Assembly: GCA_023525975.1 (NCBI GenBank)
Contig: CM042018.1
Coordinates: 73,353,001 to 73,417,000, forward strand
DNA from: Smallanthus sonchifolius
Lineage: Eukaryota > Streptophyta > Magnoliopsida > Asterales > Asteraceae
Length of the DNA stretch: 64,000 nt
Reading direction: 5' to 3'
In this document: piece by piece, positions 59,307 through 64,000 of the stretch
How positions within the stretch are numbered: the first letter of the stretch is position 1
How the letters are laid out: every line of letters starts with the position of its first letter
Made by a program: the position numbers and the translations under genes
Notes under the pieces: generated by a model
Database searches by the model: none
Told to the model about the DNA's origin: nothing
Seen by the model: only the letters and a program-made list of their open reading frames with translations

Positions 59307-62128
59307 TGTCACACCCCCAATTTCAACTAACGGAGTTTTACCGTTTGGGAAGTGACGAATCAGGATCTCAGAAATTAGTTACTTTGAATGACTCTACATG
59401 GGACTCAAAATGAAAATATCATTCAAATCAGAGTATCAACGCGGAAGCGTAAAGAAAGTAAATGCGCAAAATACACGCGCCCCAAACCAAAGTCCAAAAA
59501 GTCAAAAACGTCTAACCAAAACAAGTACAATAGAATAATCCAAACAAATATAAATAAGTCATAATCAAAGTAGTTGAATCCCATGCATGCCCTAACGTGC
59601 ACCTGTGGCTTATCTTAGCGACCTGAGAAAACATGTAAGAAAATATGTCAACACGAGGTTGGTGAGTTCACAGGTTTCAATAAATGTAAATAAGCGTTTA
59701 CCAGATTTATGTTCATTCAGTATGTATCTATAGGTAGCTAACCTATGCTCATGTTTAACTCAAGCGCTCGCAACCGAAGCTGACTGTTTGTTTATTGCCT
59801 ACTGCCAGGTCTATCAACACTGACGGTGTGAGTAGGCTAACATTTCACCCGTTCGATCTCTAATCGAGTTAGCGCGACTAAAACGGGTGGGATTTGTCAA
59901 ACCCAGTAGTACTACTAAATATTACCTCGCTAAGATCTATATTAACGGTCTGATATAAGTTGAGGACTTTCTGTGATAGCGTGTTACGCTTTGCTTTAAC
60001 ATTGATATCATACGAATTACAAAATCCCAAAATTGTTTAATCATGTTTTCTCCCCCAAGTTAAAACAGTAAAAGGGGTCGTGAAAACTCACCTGCGTTGC
60101 GTTGTAGGTAGTATCACACAAAGGACAAGTTGGAACCATGTGTGTAAGTCTCAAATGACTTACGAATGCCCTAAAATTATAAACACATAAATTAGGGACA
60201 AAAATGGGAATTATTGGGATACGTGACGACGACACGGAATGTTGAACGTCTTAAAAGAAACGCTCTAAAGATCAACGAGTAGACGAATTTGTCAATGGGA
60301 ATAGGGTTTTCTTAATTTAATAATTAAGATAAATACGTTTTGTGTCGAGCGAATAATAATTTATAAATGTATTTATTCGTGTGTTCATTTAAAACGGTCA
60401 CGGGGAAATAATATAATTTAATATATTATTTTAAGTTTGTATGATTTACCAATTAATCCGTTGTGTGAAAAAATAATAAATATATTATTTTTAATTCGAG
60501 TATATACACTTAAGTAAATAATATAAAAATTTATATTATTTATAAATTTTGAAACGTTACGTAGGGTTTACAAACATGGTAAAATAATATAAAATATATT
60601 ATTTTTATTTGAGGTTACGGGGTGAAAATAATATACACATATTATTTATTCGGGGTCGTGGTTCGACTACAATATAAATGTATATTATTTTTATAAATGG
60701 GAATAACATTAAGTAATAGTTATTATTTTAAAACCGAGTCAACGGGTGGGTTACGGGGCTAAAACACGTTATTATATCATTATAAAAATATTAGAAATGA
60801 TTTTTATTAATTAAATATAATAGAAAAACTGTTCAAAAAAAAGATGTGGTAGCCCGGCCTCGAACCCGGGTCTCTCCCACACACGCACAAGTCACTAACC
60901 AGTCTCGCTCGCTAGGGTATCGCGATGATATCCAGATCTGATTAGTTTTAACACTAAGGTGTTGGGTGTTCTTCCCCTTTACGTGAAACCGGTCGAATCT
61001 CCCCCCCGAATCTACTGAATTCGACTACGATTGAGGCAAAAGGCATAGGGGTTTGTTAATTGAAGGTTTACGAGTCTGCATGTGAGTTTAATTCGAAAAA
61101 CACTAAGTTTTAGATCGTTTAATTTCTGTTTTGAAAGCCGAAACCCTAGAACAAAACCAAGGATCAATTTGATCGATTCTGATGTTGAAAGAACTTTGAT
61201 TCATAGGGCTATTACTAAACAAAAGGTTGCAAAACTGATCATGTGGTTTAATTTCGTTAAGATAGTCGTTAATGTCAAAAGCCCCAAATCTGATTATGAA
61301 TAAACCCTAGTTATTTGATCTTAGTCAACACGATGTTATATCATTAAATTAGAAAAGGGTTTTCAGTGAGAGACTGTTTGCGAAGCTAGCCGTGTGATTT
61401 AATTGGATTGAAATGGTGTTTGGATCGGGGTTCGATTGAATCACAATCGTATGAACCCTAGAATTTGGGTTTCGATCGAACTGATGTTATGAGCCCCAAT
61501 TGGCATAAGGCTTTCACTCTATGGACAAAAATGAAGCTAGGGATGTAAGAATTTACCAGATTAGATGAAGAATTGAGTGTGGTCGACTGAAACCGAGGCC
61601 GACGATGACTGTTCTGGTTCCCCGCGACTTCTGTTTTGATTCCGATGCAATTGATGCGTACAGGAGCTTCCCAGGATTTCGTTTATTGTGTGCAGATGAT
61701 CAAATTGTGAATTGGTATACAAATTCAATGGATTTGAGAATGTTTGTTCAAGAAGTCGACGGTTATGACATAATTGTCTACAATTGGATTTAATTCCGGC
61801 CATGATGATGTTTTAAGTCCTAATGATGAACATTAATTGCTTAATCGTGCATTATCAGTTACAAATCGGACGAATTGATATTTAAAATCGAATTTGGATA
61901 AAAGGAGTTGGGGGTTTGACTTGCAAAGTCAACATAAATCGAGTTTAGTTAAATTACAGAATCAGTCCTTATGGTTTCTTGTATTAAGGTTTGGGAATTG
62001 ACAGAATTAGTCCCTAGAGTTTGAAATATGTTAGGATTTAACTGGAAATGATTAACGGGGTTAAGTTTTAGAAGAATATTTAACGGGATTGCTAACGGAA
62101 CTAACTGAAAAAGTCCGGATTGTCACAA
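59307..62128 (-). mobile_element. Solo LTR H, TSD ACGAG
   Basis: 2822 bp, starting TGTCACACCCCCAATTTC and ending GGATTGTCACA on the plus strand. ACGAG flanks both sides (59302-59306, 62129-62133). In minus sense it carries ACTCACCAACCTCGTGTTGAC and TTTTCTCAGGTCG, the acceptor-like block of this LTR group. Short frames such as 61605-61793 have no recognisable homology. Confidence 0.85.
60846..60932 (-). other. tRNA-like (Pol III box) sequence inside LTR H
   Basis: The minus strand reads CCCGGGTTCGAGGCCGGGC, with a T-arm/B-box form (GGTTCGAGGCC) and a pairing stem. CTACCACATC and a run of T follow, like a Pol III terminator. Upstream, TAGCGAGCGAGACTGGTTAG resembles an A box. The cloverleaf is not convincing, so it is more likely a tRNA-derived (SINE-like) insert or chance than a working tRNA gene. 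Confidence 0.4.
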
Positions 62129-64000
62129 CGAGTGTTAGATAGGAGGTTCGGGTCATAAGGTTAAGAATTAGTTGTAAAAATAGCGTTCTAGTCAATTTTC
62201 AGATTTGGACAGCAAAGTAGCTGAACAAAAAAGGGCTTGTTAAAAATATCAAACAATGTCCAAAAATTATGAAATTTTTTAGGGAATTAGTTTAAGTCGT
62301 TCCGAAGAAGTTTCGTTTAGAAAGTTTTTATGTTTAAGACTTGGATAATAGCCAAAACAGTCAAACAAGACAGAAAGTACTGAAAAAGGTTCCTGTCTCG
62401 TTTTGGCTACTATGGAGTCATACTTTTGAATTAGAAGGCCAATTATGGTTGGAAAGAATATTCAACGAACTATGTCGTGGAATTTGAGTTTGCTTAGTTT
62501 TCTTTAATTATGATCAAGTATGCCCTGTTAAAGTCAGCATAGTTTCTGCCTAAGATCAACGGTTGCACTTAAGTGGTCCGTTTAGGGTTTTAAGATTACC
62601 GAACGCGCAAATAAAAATTAGACGAATGCTATAATATCATTATAATACATGATATGATCAGATTAGGTTAGCCAAAACGTCCCGTGTCACCGGTCTAGCC
62701 ATGATATTCACAGAAGCGTTTTGAAGAATCACAGAATGCAATCGGCATAGCCGACACGAGCAAGCGGAATCTATACTTAATTAGCGTGTGAGTTCATATA
62801 AGTCATAATATAGAATAAATAACATGTTTTAGGTTAGCAAGAACATACTAAAGCATAAGCAGAGCCACTTTTGCAATAGTTGTCTTGAGAATTCGTAGAA
62901 TGCGACGGCATAGCCGCCATTGCAAACGGGATCCTTTATTTGTTAGTTGGCGATGTTCGCTTGATTTATTAGTTTGATTAAGATTATTAGATGGTTTTTA
63001 AGACTGAGGGTTCACATGATCAATTTATAATGGATAGAAAATAGAAAAAGATTGAGGGGATGAAGAAAGAATGAAATAAAAAGACGGTATTGAACTTCAG
63101 AGGGTTACTTAATTGTTTGATCTTCAAACTCTTTGAATCCACTAAGGAATTTTCGAAATATTCAAGGGTTGGGAAGGGATTTCACAAATTAGGAGGGTTT
63201 GGGAGTGTTTGAGGGAGAATTAGCAAAGAAAACTAGATCCTAAGCCTCCTATTTATACTAATGGTTGAAAGGGTGTAAATATGGAATGTCTTGAAAAACA
63301 CTATAGGGTTTTAGGGGGGCTCAAATCTACGAAATTTAGCTTAATGGGGCTGGGTTTTTGTGATTTCTTGCTTGGGCTAGGTCCAAGAGTAGGTGGGTTG
63401 GGTCCTAGCTTGGCCCGGTTGAGTGCGCGCATTCAAAAATTTTGAGTTTAAGCATTTCTAAGCGAAATAGGCAAATGTTTTCAACATGAGAGTTGATTAT
63501 CATAACAAAATGAGTATGTTTAGCTAAAAAAATAAGTTAAAGTTACGTTATTCGCGTATAGTATTAGGCGGTCGGTGGGCGAGAAAACGAACTTTTTGAT
63601 CATTTTTTGAATTTCAGGATTTATTTAATGAAAGTTTTGCAAACAAACTTTGTTTTAAATAAAGAAATGAATATGTTAGACATTTAAAACATAAATTAAT
63701 GTCATGTTACACGAATTTGTCGGTCGTGGACGGTACGCATCTAACAGCGGTTTAAAAGGCGAACGATCGCATGAAAGTACTAACTAGTACTTTTAAGTAT
63801 TAAATCAGTTTGAATGAGTTATAAAAACATGTTTGAGGTGTATGGGGTGGTTCATGTGTATTTAATGTGTCATAATGATAAATTAAGTCTACGTGTGATC
63901 CATGAATCGATCTCAGATAAGCATTAGTCTTTGTAATCAAGCATAAACATAATGTTTCACATGTGAACTAGTATTATAACAATGTATGAATAGGATTTCA

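Larger units (their letters stand above)
58495..64000 (-). mobile_element. LTR G (minus strand), interrupted by H, runs past window end
   Basis: It starts TGTCACACCCCAACC inside E's Gag. 58720-58790 in minus sense has the CTCACCAAC...GTTGACA...TTTTAGGTGAT block shared with other LTRs. H occupies 59307-62128. A minus-strand TATA (TATAAATAGG, about 63259-63250) places U3 at higher coordinates. CGGCATAGCCG palindromes occur at 62749 and 62911. The far end is not in the window. 62134-64000 contains no gene. Confidence 0.65.

Noticed and set aside
60846..60932. Functional tRNA gene
   Set aside because: The 3' half looks tRNA-like but I could not form a proper acceptor and D arm.
61561..61803. Short ORFs on both strands inside LTR H (61605-61793 plus, 61561-61803 minus)
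   Set aside because: No domain recognised, inside a solo LTR bounded by target duplications. Treated as chance.

Overview
The window looks like nuclear DNA of a flowering plant with a large, repeat-rich genome. It contains one intact spliced gene with GT-AG introns set in several layers of nested LTR retrotransposons, plus MITEs, hAT-like elements and microsatellites. The Tekay-type and Tat-type elements, and a Gag containing the word GCTYKDF, resemble families I associate with the daisy family (Asteraceae). That placement is a guess. Nothing bacterial, phage-like or organellar was seen.

Layout. 1-139: end of an LTR. 140-10093: an old, frameshifted Ty3/gypsy Tat-lineage element on the minus strand, with Gag, protease, RT, RNase H and integrase remnants and a separate antisense ORF between pol and the 3' LTR. 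10094-20195: nested LTR debris. It holds a non-autonomous element's 3' half (LTR 13074-18942) that contains a complete non-coding LTR element (14598-17570), followed by a Tekay-like LTR fragment.

20798-37563, minus strand: the only host gene, a nine-exon folate-biopterin transporter (chloroplast FBT1-like, BT1 family, 564 codons). All junctions are GT-AG and the frame is continuous. Its 7.1-kb and 5.4-kb introns carry a deleted Copia element, a hAT-like element, MITEs and tandem repeats. A solo LTR (39560-41210) lies upstream in the same transcriptional direction.

41593-64000: a deep retrotransposon nest. A gypsy element E (LTR from 42121, PBS 56996, Gag remnant 57129-58494) was invaded in its LTR by a solo LTR B (TSD TTAAT). 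B was then invaded by a nearly intact, young Tekay chromovirus D (43712-52620, TSD CGGAG, 1970-bp LTRs with about 15 mismatches, gag-pol broken by only two in-frame stops). E's Gag was separately invaded by minus-strand LTR G, itself hit by solo LTR H (TSD ACGAG).

The most unusual signal is a family of phased palindrome arrays. Perfect 9-bp-arm hairpins of the form TGCGTACTT-N3-AAGTACGCA repeat every 33-34 bp in the LTRs of D. They also occur, with the same arm sequence and spacing, in the LTRs and interior of the otherwise unrelated non-autonomous element N. In D the arms change together (GTAC to GCAC/GTGC) so pairing is kept. Other LTR families in the window carry analogous arrays with different sequences.
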